Assembly (NCBI RefSeq): GCF_002893625.1
Contig: NZ_PKMZ01000004.1
Coordinates: 62,001-126,000, forward strand
Direction: 5' to 3'
Origin: Mangrovicella endophytica
GTDB taxonomy: Bacteria; Pseudomonadota; Alphaproteobacteria; Rhizobiales; Rhizobiaceae
Length of the DNA stretch: 64,000 nucleotides
Made by a program: the position numbers and the translations under genes. Under the pieces are notes generated by a model that saw nothing but the letters and a program-made list of their open reading frames with translations, was not told where the DNA came from and made no database searches. Of this stretch, positions 26,298 through 35,223 are shown piece after piece; position 1 is the first letter of the stretch; each line of letters starts with the position of its first letter.

Positions 26298-27227
26298 ATG
26301 GCGGATAAGGGCGGCGTCGCCATCCTCGGCATCTACAATGCCGACCTCGCCTTTCGCGCCGCACGCCTGCCCGTCGTCGGCGAGACCATCGCCGGCTCCG
26401 GCTTTGCGGTGAATTCCGGCGGCAAGGGCTCGAACCAGGCGGTCGCCGCGGCACGGGCCGGCGCGGCCGTCACCTTCATCTCGCGGATCGGCACCGACGC
26501 CTTCGGCGATACCGCCATGGCGACATGGGAGGCGGAGGGCATCGTGCCGCGGGTCATCCGCTCGCCCGACGATCCGACGGGCGCCGCCTTCATCTTCGTC
26601 AGCGAGACGACCGGCGACAACGCCATCATCGTCTTTTCCGGTGCGGCGGCACGTCTGTCGGCCGCCGATGTGGATGCTGCGGCACCGGCGATCGAGGCGG
26701 CACGGGTCTTCGTCACCCAGCTGGAGCAGCCTCTGGATGCAGCCATACGCGGCCTCCAGATCGCGCGCGCAGCCGGCGTCACCACCATCTTCAATCCGGC
26801 GCCCGCCCTGCCCTTCGACGATGAGCTTTACGCGCTCTGCGACTATATCGTGCCGAACGAAACCGAGGCGGCGGCGCTGACGGGCGTCTCGCTCGAAACG
26901 GAGGACGGTGCCCGCGAAGCCGGCGACGTGCTGCTCGCCCGCGGCGCCGGCGCGGCGCTGATCACGCTCGGCGAGCGCGGTGCGCTTCTCCATTCCGCCG
27001 ACCGCTCGGTGCTGATCCCTGCCTTCAAGGCCGGGCCGGTGGTGGAAACGACGGGCGCTGGCGACGCCTTCGTCGGCGGCTTCGCGGCGGCGCTGGCCGG
27101 CGGGGCAGACCCGGCGGAGGCCGCGCGTTTCGGCTCGGCCGTCGCCGGCCTGTCCGTCACCCGCGCCGGAGCCGCGCCCTCCATGCCGCGCCGCGCGGAG
27201 GTGGAGGCTCTCCTCGCTGCCACCTGA
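26298..27227 (+). CDS. rbsK: Ribokinase-like sugar kinase (PfkB family)
   Basis: A 309-residue PfkB-family kinase. It shows the sugar-binding GGKGSNQAVAAARAGA motif, the second PfkB signature at TTGAGDAFVGGFAAAL with the catalytic Asp in GAGD, and a KxxxxE-like ATP site region (IVPNETEAAALTG). Ribokinases phosphorylate D-ribose at O5, and close relatives are deoxyribokinases. Because the cluster begins with deoC, a deoxyribose kinase role is plausible and would complete a free-deoxyribose route. The start is ATG 26298; a GTG at 26292 that overlaps the previous stop is the alternative. Confidence 0.88.
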   Translation: MADKGGVAILGIYNADLAFRAARLPVVGETIAGSGFAVNSGGKGSNQAVAAARAGAAVTFISRIGTDAFGDTAMATWEAEGIVPRVIRSPDDPTGAAFIFVSETTGDNAIIVFSGAAARLSAADVDAAAPAIEAARVFVTQLEQPLDAAIRGLQIARAAGVTTIFNPAPALPFDDELYALCDYIVPNETEAAALTGVSLETEDGAREAGDVLLARGAGAALITLGERGALLHSADRSVLIPAFKAGPVVETTGAGDAFVGGFAAALAGGADPAEAARFGSAVAGLSVTRAGAAPSMPRRAEVEALLAAT

Positions 27228-27314
27228 GCAGCGTCAGCCGCGATCGATCTTCGAAATCTCCATTTCGGATTGGACGGCGGCTGCAAAATGCGAGACCACT
27301 GGCGATGCCATGAG

Positions 27315-27337
27315 CGCGCCGGTCTAAGACCGGCGCG
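27315..27337 (+). promoter_or_regulatory. Perfect hairpin just upstream of the aminotransferase ribosome site
   Basis: CGCGCCGGTC at 27315-27324 and GACCGGCGCG at 27328-27337 form a perfect 10-bp stem with a TAA loop. It ends seven bases before the GAGG ribosome site of the aminotransferase gene. It lacks a T-run, so it may be a terminator remnant of the sugar cluster, an attenuator, or a translation-control hairpin. Confidence 0.55.
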
Positions 27338-27355
27338 ATGCAAGAGGATCGATCG

Positions 27356-28729
27356 ATGTCAAAGCTGCCCAACTCCTCGCATGCCCGCGACGTGGAGTAC
27401 GTGCTCCACCCCGTCACCAATGCGCGCCGGCACGAGGAGATGGGGCCGATCGTCATCGACCGCGGCGAAGGCATTTATGTCATCGACGACGAGGGCAACC
27501 GCTATATCGAGGGGATGGCCGGGCTCTGGAGCGTCGGTGTCGGCTTCGGCGAGAAGCGCCTCGCGGACGCAGCCTTCCGGCAGATGCAGAAGCTGCCCTA
27601 CTACCACTCGTTCAGCCACAAATCGAACGAGCCGATGATCAATCTCGCCGAGCGGCTGGTGGCGATGAGCCCCGAGCGGCTGAGCCGCGTCTTTTTCACC
27701 AATTCCGGCTCGGAAGCCAACGACACCGTCGTCAAGCTCCTCTGGTACTACAACAATGCCCGCGGCCGCCCGCAGAAAAAGACCTTCCTGACGCGCCAGG
27801 GCGCCTATCACGGCATCACCATCGCCTCTGGATCGCTGACGACGCTCGCCGCCAACCACCGCGACTTCGACCTGCCGGCGATCCCTGTGCGCCAGCTCAC
27901 CTGCCCGCATTACTGGCGCAACGCCCTGCCGGGCGAGAGCGAGGAGGAGTTCGCCACGCGTCTGGCCAAGGAGCTGGAGGACACGATCCTCGAAGCCGGT
28001 GCGGACACGATCGCAGCCCTCATCGGCGAGCCGCTGATGGGCGCCGGCGGCGTGATGCCGCCGCCCGCCACCTACTGGCAGAAGGTGCAGGAGGTCTGTC
28101 GACGTCATGACATCCTCATCGTCGCCGACGAGGTGATCAACGGCTTCGGCCGCCTCGGCACGACCTTCGCCTGCGAGTATTACGGCATCGATCCGGACGT
28201 GCTCGTCATCTCAAAACAGTTGACCTCGTCATACATCCCGCTCGCCGCCGTCCTGATGACCGACGAGATCTACCAGACGGTCGCCGACAACACGGCGAAG
28301 ATCGGCACCTTCGGCCACGGCTTCACGACCTCCGGCCATCCGGTCGCCTGTGCCGTCGCCAACGAGAATCTCGACATCATCGAGGAGAAGAACCTCGTCG
28401 CCAACGCCAAGGCCATGGGCGAGGTGCTGCATCGTGAACTCGCCCGCTTCCGCGATCATCCGCTGGTCGGCGAGGTGCGCGGCGCCGGCCTGATCGCAGC
28501 CGTCGAGCTGGTGGCGGACAAGGCGACCAAGGCGCGCTTCGACCCCGTCGGCAAGGCGGGCGGCATCCTCTTCGGCAAGGGGCACGAGCGCGGCGTCATC
28601 GTCCGCGCGATCGGCGATCAGATCGCCTTCTGCCCGCCGATGATCATCACCGAAGACGAAGTCGTCGAGATGGTGAAGCGCTTCGGCCTTGCGCTGGAGG
28701 ACACGGCAGCGGTGCTGGCGGCGGGGTAA
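27356..28729 (+). CDS. Class III PLP-dependent omega-aminotransferase
   Basis: A 457-residue aminotransferase of the class III (ornithine/omega-amino acid) group. The PLP lysine is Lys287 (VISKQLTSSYIPLAA). The phosphate-binding NSGSEANDT, the ring-stacking AYHG and the Asp in VADEVINGFGR are all in place. Such enzymes transaminate terminal amines such as putrescine, beta-alanine, taurine or aromatic amines with pyruvate as acceptor. The substrate cannot be fixed from sequence. GAGG at 27344-27347 supports ATG 27356. It stands alone between the deoxyribose cluster and tRNA-Gln, and the hairpin in front suggests its own control. Confidence 0.92.
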   Translation: MSKLPNSSHARDVEYVLHPVTNARRHEEMGPIVIDRGEGIYVIDDEGNRYIEGMAGLWSVGVGFGEKRLADAAFRQMQKLPYYHSFSHKSNEPMINLAERLVAMSPERLSRVFFTNSGSEANDTVVKLLWYYNNARGRPQKKTFLTRQGAYHGITIASGSLTTLAANHRDFDLPAIPVRQLTCPHYWRNALPGESEEEFATRLAKELEDTILEAGADTIAALIGEPLMGAGGVMPPPATYWQKVQEVCRRHDILIVADEVINGFGRLGTTFACEYYGIDPDVLVISKQLTSSYIPLAAVLMTDEIYQTVADNTAKIGTFGHGFTTSGHPVACAVANENLDIIEEKNLVANAKAMGEVLHRELARFRDHPLVGEVRGAGLIAAVELVADKATKARFDPVGKAGGILFGKGHERGVIVRAIGDQIAFCPPMIITEDEVVEMVKRFGLALEDTAAVLAAG

Positions 28730-28782
28730 GGTCGCTCGTTTAGGAAGCCGGCTGACCTGCGGCACCTTTCGTGCCGCCGGTC

Positions 28783-28857
<75 letters not shown>

Positions 28858-29050
28858 TTGCCCGCATCGCGGAAGCGGCGGAGCTATAACCGCTCCCCTC
28901 TCCCATGGCAAACGCTTACCGCCCGCTGGAACAGGCGGCCAACGCCTTCTATGTGAGGCGGAGAAGCCGGCGATCTGGAGCCTTTGGAGGGCGCCGACGG
29001 CCGGCACCTGCCGCTCGCTGATCGGCCGATCTTCGAAAGCACCGCCTGGC

Positions 29051-29968
29051 ATGAGTTCCGAGACGCTGGAGTTCGACACGCACTTCGATCCTGCCCATGG
29101 CGTCGCCGTGCCGGTCGCGCCCTTCGTCACCCGTGTCACCGCCGATAATGGTGGTCCCTTCACCTTCCGCGGCACCAACAGCTATGTCGTCGGCGGCCCC
29201 GATGCCGTCGTTGTGGTCGACCCCGGTCCGGACGACACACGCCATCTCGCGGCGCTTCTGAGCGCCATCGCCTGCCGGCCGGTGGCCGCCATCCTTCTGA
29301 CCCACACCCATCGCGACCATACGGCCCTGGTGCCGCAGCTGAAGGCCGCCACCGGCGCCCCGGTGATCGCGGAAGGTCCGCATCGCGCCGCCCGTTCGCT
29401 GCATGCCGGGGAGACCAATCTGATGGATGCCGCCGGCGACACCGGCCTGACGCTCGACCGGCTGATCGCCGATGGCGAGCGCTTCGCGTTGCCCGGGCTC
29501 GACATCACCGCAGTGGCAACCCCCGGCCATACGGCCAACCACCTCGCCCTTGAGATCGGCGGTACCGGCACGCTCCTTTCCGGCGACCACGTGATGGCGT
29601 GGTCGACGACGGTGGTGGCGCCGCCGGACGGCTCAATGGGCGACTTCATGGCCTCGCTCGACCGCCTGCTGGAGCGGGACGACACTCTCCACCTGCCCGG
29701 CCACGGAGGTCCTGTGGCGCGGCCGCGGCCGTTCCTGCGCGCTCTGCGGGCGCATCGCCGCATGCGGGAAAGCGCCATTCTCGAGCGACTGCGCGTGGGC
29801 GATCGGCAGATCCCGGCGATCGTGGCTGCGATCTACCGCAACACCGACCCGCGTCTCCTCGGCGCGGCGGGGCTCTCGGTCCTGGCGCATCTGGAGGATC
29901 TCGTCGCCCGCGGGCTCGTCGTCAGCGAAGGCCCCCCGCTGATCGGCAGCGCCTTCCGGCCGGCCTGA
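29051..29968 (+). CDS. MBL-fold metallo-hydrolase, LACTB2/glyoxalase II-like
   Basis: A 305-residue metallo-beta-lactamase-fold hydrolase. The zinc motif THTHRDH (about residue 95), a downstream His in ATPGHTANHLAL, and Asp in LLSGDHVM give a complete dinuclear metal site. The C-terminal ~70 residues form a winged-helix-like cap (RQIPAIVAAIYRNTDPRLLGAAGLSVLAHLEDLVARG), as in the LACTB2 group, some members of which are ribonucleases. The substrate is unknown. The ATG at 29051 has only a weak ribosome site, but upstream in-frame sequence runs into tRNA-Gln, which rules out a longer protein. Confidence 0.88.
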   Translation: MSSETLEFDTHFDPAHGVAVPVAPFVTRVTADNGGPFTFRGTNSYVVGGPDAVVVVDPGPDDTRHLAALLSAIACRPVAAILLTHTHRDHTALVPQLKAATGAPVIAEGPHRAARSLHAGETNLMDAAGDTGLTLDRLIADGERFALPGLDITAVATPGHTANHLALEIGGTGTLLSGDHVMAWSTTVVAPPDGSMGDFMASLDRLLERDDTLHLPGHGGPVARPRPFLRALRAHRRMRESAILERLRVGDRQIPAIVAAIYRNTDPRLLGAAGLSVLAHLEDLVARGLVVSEGPPLIGSAFRPA

Positions 29969-29981
29969 GGTTCCGCAGAAC

Positions 29982-30893
29982 TCAGTCGGCGTCGTCGTCG
30001 GCGAGGGTGCCGGTGGTCGCCATCGCCTCGTCCAAGCGCGTGAGGAAGTCCTCGATGAAGCGCCGGTTCTGGCCGAGATCGATCTTGGTGGAACGCGAGG
30101 TCGAGCGGATGTCGACGAAGGTCACGGCATCGTCCTGCATGATGCGGATCTCGATGTCGCTCGGCAGGCCGAAGACGACATCATGCGCAACGGCCGTGAT
30201 CGCGTACTGGTCGGCGTCAGGCTGGTCCAGCGGATCCTCCTCGGCGTCACGATCGATGCTGGTGCGCGGCGTCGGCACCGGGATGAGACCGGTACCGCTG
30301 CGGCCGAGATCGGCCGAGGGAACATCCTCCTCAGGCTGCGCGAGCGGGTCACCGGCGGTGACGGTGCCGATCGTCCACCCCTCGTCGGCGAGCACCAGGC
30401 GTGCGGCGCCATAGACGGTCGGCGCGGCCGCATCGAAGCGGCGGCCCGTCAGCGGCTGTGCAGGCGTATCGGCTCCGGCCCGCGCGATGACGGCGGCCAC
30501 CGGATCCGGCGCCGCGTCGGCCATGCCGTCCGTTGCCGCCACGTTGGTGGCGGGATTGTCATAGGCGAGGACGCCGGCGAGACTGAAAGGCGCCAGCACG
30601 ACCAGCGCCAGAGCAAAGGCGCCAACAGCCCGGCCGCCACCCTCGGCACCGGTGCGCCAGACCTTGAAGAGGCCACCCAGCCCGATCAAGGCTGCGACGA
30701 CGGCGAGTGCCAAAGCCAGCGCGAGCGAGCCCTGCAGCGCCGGCAGACCGATGCTCCCGAGCCGGAAGAAGCCGAGCGCGACGAGGAGGAGGACGAGGCT
30801 GAAGGCGGCAAGGCGCCTGGCAAGTCCCGCAAGCCGCAGGCGCTTCCTCAAGTAATGGCCCGTGGGGCGGATGCGGCCGAGTGCGACGCTCAT
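29982..30893 (-). CDS. DUF1499 family membrane protein
   Basis: A 303-residue protein. Three hydrophobic segments lie in the first ~115 residues. A long Ala/Asp/Pro-containing region follows, then a DUF1499 domain at the C-terminus, recognisable from AITAVAHDVVFGLPSDIEIRI, VDIRSTSRSTKIDLGQNRRFIEDFLTRLDEA. DUF1499 proteins are envelope-associated and of unknown function. It is convergent with the MBL hydrolase gene and divergent from the small hypothetical gene at 31 kb, so it is probably transcribed singly. Confidence 0.87.
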   Translation of the reverse strand: MSVALGRIRPTGHYLRKRLRLAGLARRLAAFSLVLLLVALGFFRLGSIGLPALQGSLALALALAVVAALIGLGGLFKVWRTGAEGGGRAVGAFALALVVLAPFSLAGVLAYDNPATNVAATDGMADAAPDPVAAVIARAGADTPAQPLTGRRFDAAAPTVYGAARLVLADEGWTIGTVTAGDPLAQPEEDVPSADLGRSGTGLIPVPTPRTSIDRDAEEDPLDQPDADQYAITAVAHDVVFGLPSDIEIRIMQDDAVTFVDIRSTSRSTKIDLGQNRRFIEDFLTRLDEAMATTGTLADDDAD

Positions 30894-31022
30894 GCCCGTT
30901 CATAACCGATCGATGCACGGCCCGGAAGCTCTGTCATGTCTGCCAAGTCGCCACAGTTCGGCCGTTTCAGGCGGACAGTTTGCGTTGCGGCAGGTCACGA
31001 GGCCGCGAGAGAGGTTCTGCGT

Positions 31023-31421
31023 ATGATGATGGAGAAATCAGCGGCGGCTGCCGGCGAGGTCGGGACCGACGTCTTCGAGTCGGTCGAGTTCGAGCTGGCC
31101 CTCGACCTGCAGGGTGCGACGGCCGAAACGTTCGAGACGAGCGTGCGCAGCGCCGCTGCCGTGATCGGCGGCGAGCTTCTGTTCGAGATGCCGTCGGATG
31201 GGACGATCGAGGACGCCTCACGGATCGCAGCGGTGCGCCTGCCGTCGCAGGAGCGCGACCGCATCCTCTTCGCCGTGCTGGACGAGGCGGGCGAACAGGT
31301 CCGCGTTCCCGACCGCGAGGAGATCGGCGACCGCTTCTACGGCTTTGCGCGTGCCTTCGTCGGCGTGCTCACGCGCATTCGCGACGACCTTCCCTTTTCC
31401 GCCGAGGAAGGCCGCGCCTGA
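31023..31421 (+). CDS. Hypothetical protein
   Basis: A 132-residue acidic soluble protein with no recognisable family. Predicted alternating strands and helices (FESVEFELALDLQGATAETFETSVRS, then AVIGGELLFEM) suggest one small alpha/beta domain. No signal peptide or cysteine pair is present. GAGAGG just upstream favours the ATG at 31023; an in-frame ATG at 30936 would add 29 residues. Codon usage matches neighbouring genes, and the reading frame ends 24 bp before the convergent dikinase stop with a short hairpin in between. Confidence 0.7.
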   Translation: MMMEKSAAAAGEVGTDVFESVEFELALDLQGATAETFETSVRSAAAVIGGELLFEMPSDGTIEDASRIAAVRLPSQERDRILFAVLDEAGEQVRVPDREEIGDRFYGFARAFVGVLTRIRDDLPFSAEEGRA

Positions 31422-31425
31422 GGGC

Positions 31426-31439
31426 GCCGCCTCTGCGGC
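31426..31439. terminator. Short hairpin between convergent genes
   Basis: GCCGC-CTCT-GCGGC fills most of the 24-bp gap between the hypothetical gene and the dikinase stop codons. The stem is short but the position suits a shared bidirectional terminator. There is no T-run on either side. Confidence 0.35.
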
Positions 31440-31445
31440 ACACGC

Positions 31446-34139
31446 TCAGGCCCGGCTGCGGCCTTTGACGCCGGTGCCGCCGCGGGTGGCGCGGCGCTCC
31501 AGGATCGCCGACTGCGCCGCCGCGACGCGGGCGATCGGTACGCGGAAAGGCGAGCAGGAGACGTAGTCGAGGCCCGTCTGCTCGAAGAAAGCAATGGAGG
31601 CGGGGTCGCCGCCCTGCTCACCGCAGACGCCCAGCTGGATGTCCGGCCTCGTGCGCCGCGCCTTCTCCACCGCCAGCGCGATCAACTCGCCGACACCGTC
31701 GGCATCCACCGTCTGGAACGGATCGCGCTCGATGATGCCCTGGCGATAGTAGGTCGACAGGAAGTTGCCGGCGTCGTCGCGCGAGATGCCGAAAACGGTC
31801 TGCGTCAGGTCGTTGGTGCCGAAGGAGAAGAAGTCGGCGATCTCGGCGATCGTGTCCGCCCGCACCACGGCGCGCGGCAGCTCGATCATCGATCCGACCT
31901 GATAATGGACGCTGCGCCCGCGCTCGGCCGCGACGAGCTGCGCGACCCGGTCGATGCGCTCCTTCACGAAGGCGAGCTCCTTACGCATCCCGACCAGCGG
32001 CACCATGATTTCCGGCACCACCGCCTCGCCGGCGCGCTCGCCGGCCTCGACGGCGGCCTCGAAGATCGCGCGCGCCTGCGCCTCTGCGATTTCCGGATAG
32101 GAGATCGCCAGACGGCAGCCGCGGTGGCCGAGCATGGGGTTGAACTCCTCGAGCTTGGCGATGCGCTGGCGCAGCACCCCCTCCTCGATGCCGAGCATCG
32201 CGGCGGTCTCGGCGATCTCGGCGTCGCCCTTCGGCAGGAATTCATGCAGGGGCGGGTCGAGCAGGCGGATCGTCACCGGCAGCCCGGCCATGATCTCGAA
32301 CAGCTCGATGAAATCGGAGCGCTGGAAGGGTAAGAGCTTCTCCAGCGCCAGCCGGCGACCGTCGCCATCCGGCGCCAGGATCATCTCGCGCATGGCGCGA
32401 ATGCGGTCGCCTTCGAAGAACATGTGCTCCGTGCGGCAGAGGCCGATACCCTCGGCGCCGAAGGCGCGGGCGGCGCGCGCCTCGACCGGTGTTTCGGCAT
32501 TGGTGCGCACGCGCATCCGGCGGGCCCGGTCGGCATAGTCCATCAGGGTCGCGAAGTCGCCGATCAGCGAGGGGCGCTTCAGCTCGACTCGCCCCTCGAT
32601 CACCTCGCCGGAGGAACCGTCGATGGTGATCATGTCGCCGGCGCGCAAGATGACGCCCGGCGCCTGCAGCGTCTCGTCCTCGAGATTGATCCGCAGGGCA
32701 CCGACGCCGGTGACGCAGGGCTTGCCGATGCCGCGCGCGACGACGGCGGCGTGGCTGGTGGTGCCGCCACGGATGGCAAGTACGCCATTGGCGACATGCA
32801 TGCCGTGGATGTCTTCGGGAAACGTCTCGTTGCGCACCAGGATGACCGGCCGCCCCTCCGCTGCCAGCGCCTCGGCGCGCTCCGACGTGAAGGCGATCTC
32901 GCCGGTCGCCGCGCCCGGCGAGGCTGGCATGCCGCGCCCGATGATCGGCAGGTCGGTGGTGCGCTCGATGGTCGGATGCAGGAGCTGATCCAGCGAGGCT
33001 GGATCGATCCGCAGAAGCGCCTCCTCCTCCTCGATCAGCCCTTCCTTGACGAGTTCCACCGCAACGCGGATCGCCTCGCCCGCGCCGCGTCGGGCCGTCC
33101 GCGACTGCAGAAAGAAAAGCTCGCCGTCGCCGACCATGAAGTCGACTTCGACCGCGTCGCCGACATGGCTTTCGAGCCGCCGCACATGTGCGGCTAGCGC
33201 CGCCGCATCGGCCGGAAACCAGTCGCCGGCGGGCCGGCCGCCATCGGCGATGAGATCGGAGAGCGGCCAGCTGCCGACGGGATCGCCGATCTCGGCCCGT
33301 TCGCGTCCGCCGAGCCAGAATTCGCCCGTGAGCCGCGGCTCGCCGCTGCGCAGGTCTCGCGAGACCGCGCGGCCGGTGCCGGAATTGCGGTCGCGCTCAT
33401 TGAAGATCATCGCGTGGGCGGTGACGGCAAGACCCGCATTTTCCGGAATGCCATGCAACACGCGGTGCGAGCGGGCCACTGGATTGCGCCAGCTGGCAAA
33501 ACTCGCCTCGATCACCATGGAGAGCTGCTCCAGGGGGGTCTGCGGCAGCACGGCGTCGTATTCGGCCTCGATGAAAGCGTGATAGCGCGCGATCAGGCGC
33601 CGCCACTCCTCACGCGTCTGCGGATCGCCGCTGCGGCCGGATGCTTCGGCTTCCTCGTCGGCGATCTCCTCGAAGGCGCCCGGATCGGCGTCGTAGACGA
33701 GGGCGGCGAAGCTCTCGATAAAGCGGCGGTAGCTGCGATAGGCGAAGGACAGGTCGTCCAGTTCGATCGCGACGGTTTCCACCGTCGCGTCATTCAGACC
33801 GACGTCGAGGACGGTTTCGGCCAGGCCCGGCATCTGCGTGCGGGCGCTGGTGCGCACGGCAAGGAGAAGTGGCTTCTCGTTGCCGCCGAACTTGCGGCCG
33901 GTGACGGTTTCCAGCCATTCGACAGCAGCATTGATCTCCGAACGCAGGGGCTGCGGCAGGCCGCCGCGCAGGTTCGCCGCCTCGCGCCATGCGGCTGTGG
34001 ACACGGTGAACCCGGGCGGTACCGGCATGTCGAGCGATGCCAGGAGAGCCAGATTGGCGCCCTTGAAGCCGAGCGCCTCGGTTGCATCGGCGGTCCGGTC
34101 CGACGCGCCGCGCATGAACGTGAAAATCTTCCTGGCCAT
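31446..34139 (-). CDS. ppdK: Pyruvate, phosphate dikinase
   Basis: Interconverts pyruvate, ATP and phosphate with phosphoenolpyruvate, AMP and pyrophosphate. At 897 residues it has the usual length. Domain order: an N-terminal ATP-grasp nucleotide domain (VPPGFTVST, PLLLAVRTSARTQMPGLAETVLDVGLND), the phosphohistidine swivelling domain with His463 in GGTTSHAAVVARG, and the C-terminal PEP/pyruvate barrel with Cys839 in GVCGEQGGDPAS followed by VSCSPFRVPIARVAAAQ. Those pieces separate it from PEP synthase. Sequence around the ATP site departs somewhat from the common SVRSGARVSMPG. No DUF299-type regulator lies beside it. Confidence 0.93.
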   Translation of the reverse strand: MARKIFTFMRGASDRTADATEALGFKGANLALLASLDMPVPPGFTVSTAAWREAANLRGGLPQPLRSEINAAVEWLETVTGRKFGGNEKPLLLAVRTSARTQMPGLAETVLDVGLNDATVETVAIELDDLSFAYRSYRRFIESFAALVYDADPGAFEEIADEEAEASGRSGDPQTREEWRRLIARYHAFIEAEYDAVLPQTPLEQLSMVIEASFASWRNPVARSHRVLHGIPENAGLAVTAHAMIFNERDRNSGTGRAVSRDLRSGEPRLTGEFWLGGRERAEIGDPVGSWPLSDLIADGGRPAGDWFPADAAALAAHVRRLESHVGDAVEVDFMVGDGELFFLQSRTARRGAGEAIRVAVELVKEGLIEEEEALLRIDPASLDQLLHPTIERTTDLPIIGRGMPASPGAATGEIAFTSERAEALAAEGRPVILVRNETFPEDIHGMHVANGVLAIRGGTTSHAAVVARGIGKPCVTGVGALRINLEDETLQAPGVILRAGDMITIDGSSGEVIEGRVELKRPSLIGDFATLMDYADRARRMRVRTNAETPVEARAARAFGAEGIGLCRTEHMFFEGDRIRAMREMILAPDGDGRRLALEKLLPFQRSDFIELFEIMAGLPVTIRLLDPPLHEFLPKGDAEIAETAAMLGIEEGVLRQRIAKLEEFNPMLGHRGCRLAISYPEIAEAQARAIFEAAVEAGERAGEAVVPEIMVPLVGMRKELAFVKERIDRVAQLVAAERGRSVHYQVGSMIELPRAVVRADTIAEIADFFSFGTNDLTQTVFGISRDDAGNFLSTYYRQGIIERDPFQTVDADGVGELIALAVEKARRTRPDIQLGVCGEQGGDPASIAFFEQTGLDYVSCSPFRVPIARVAAAQSAILERRATRGGTGVKGRSRA

Positions 34140-34336
34140 TTCGGAGGCTGCCGCCGTCTCCCGCCGATCGTGCCCGCTGTCAGTCCACGTTTAGGTGAAT
34201 TGCCGCAGGAGTCTAGTTGCTGCGTTGCGGCAAACGCCGACCTGCATCAGGCGATGGATGCACCGCTTTCGCCACCTTCACGTCGACCGCTCCGAGTGCG
34301 GCGCTCCGGCAGCGAGGCCGCCGAAGCGCCTCTCGA

Positions 34337-35116
34337 TCACAGGTGCTTGTCGATCACGGCCGCCATCTGCTCGGGCGACAGCGCCCCGGCATACTTGTCG
34401 CCATTGATGAAGAAGGTCGGCGTGGCGTTGACCCCGAACTCGGTTTCGCCGCGCTGCTGCGTTTCGACCACCTTCTGCTGCAGTGCCTTGTCGCTTAGGC
34501 AAGCCGTGAAGCTGTCCTGCGTGAAGCCGGCGAGCTTGGCGATGCCGAGAAGCGCCACCGAGGCGTTCTCGGCGCGGGCCCACTGATCCTGCTGCTGGAA
34601 CAGGATGTCGACCATTGCGGTACGCTTGGCATCGTCATTGGTGCAGCGCGCCAGCATGAAGGCGGCGAGCGCGCGCGGATCGAAGGGGAATTCGCGCAGG
34701 ATCAGCTTGGCCTTGCCGGTGTCGATATAGTCCTTCTTCAGCGTCGGCAGCGTCTCCTCATGGAAGTCGCGGCAATGGCTGCAGGTGGTGGACGCATATT
34801 CGACGATCGTGACGGGTGCCTTCGGGTCGCCGATGACGATGTCCTTCAGCGGCCCTTCGGCCATCAGCTTGGCAACATCAACGGATCCGGCCGCTTCCGG
34901 TGCGGCAACGGCCGGCTTGGCGGGCGCCGCGGCATCGGCGGCCGGTGCTTCGGTCGTGGTCGCCTGGGCCAGGAGGATCGAGCGGTCGGCAGCGGTCGCA
35001 CTGCCGGCGAGCGGCGCCGCCGTCAGAAGGAGAGCGGTCCCGGCCGCCAGCACGGACAGCATCCGCACGCCCGGGGATCGACGAAGGGTCCCGCGTTCCA
35101 AACCGCTGTTGATCAT
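34337..35116 (-). CDS. DsbA-family thiol-disulfide oxidoreductase, exported
   Basis: A 259-residue periplasmic thioredoxin-fold protein of the DsbA/BdbD-like group that oxidises or isomerises protein thiols. A signal sequence (VLAAGTALLLTAAPLAGSATA) is followed by a ~50-residue Ala/Pro linker. The active site is CSHC in EYASTTCSHCRDFHEETLP, and the cis-Pro loop is VNATPTFFING. The start is ATG 35116, with AAAGG about ten bases upstream. It lies downstream of dciA on the same strand, an arrangement often seen in Hyphomicrobiales. Confidence 0.92.
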   Translation of the reverse strand: MINSGLERGTLRRSPGVRMLSVLAAGTALLLTAAPLAGSATAADRSILLAQATTTEAPAADAAAPAKPAVAAPEAAGSVDVAKLMAEGPLKDIVIGDPKAPVTIVEYASTTCSHCRDFHEETLPTLKKDYIDTGKAKLILREFPFDPRALAAFMLARCTNDDAKRTAMVDILFQQQDQWARAENASVALLGIAKLAGFTQDSFTACLSDKALQQKVVETQQRGETEFGVNATPTFFINGDKYAGALSPEQMAAVIDKHL

Positions 35117-35223
35117 CGATGACGAGCCTTTCTGCTGCTGTCCGGCGCGCCTGGCGCCGCTCCGTCTTGTGTACGGGGACAATATGGCTTTTCCAATGGC
35201 CGACCGTACACTGCGTGCCGTCG

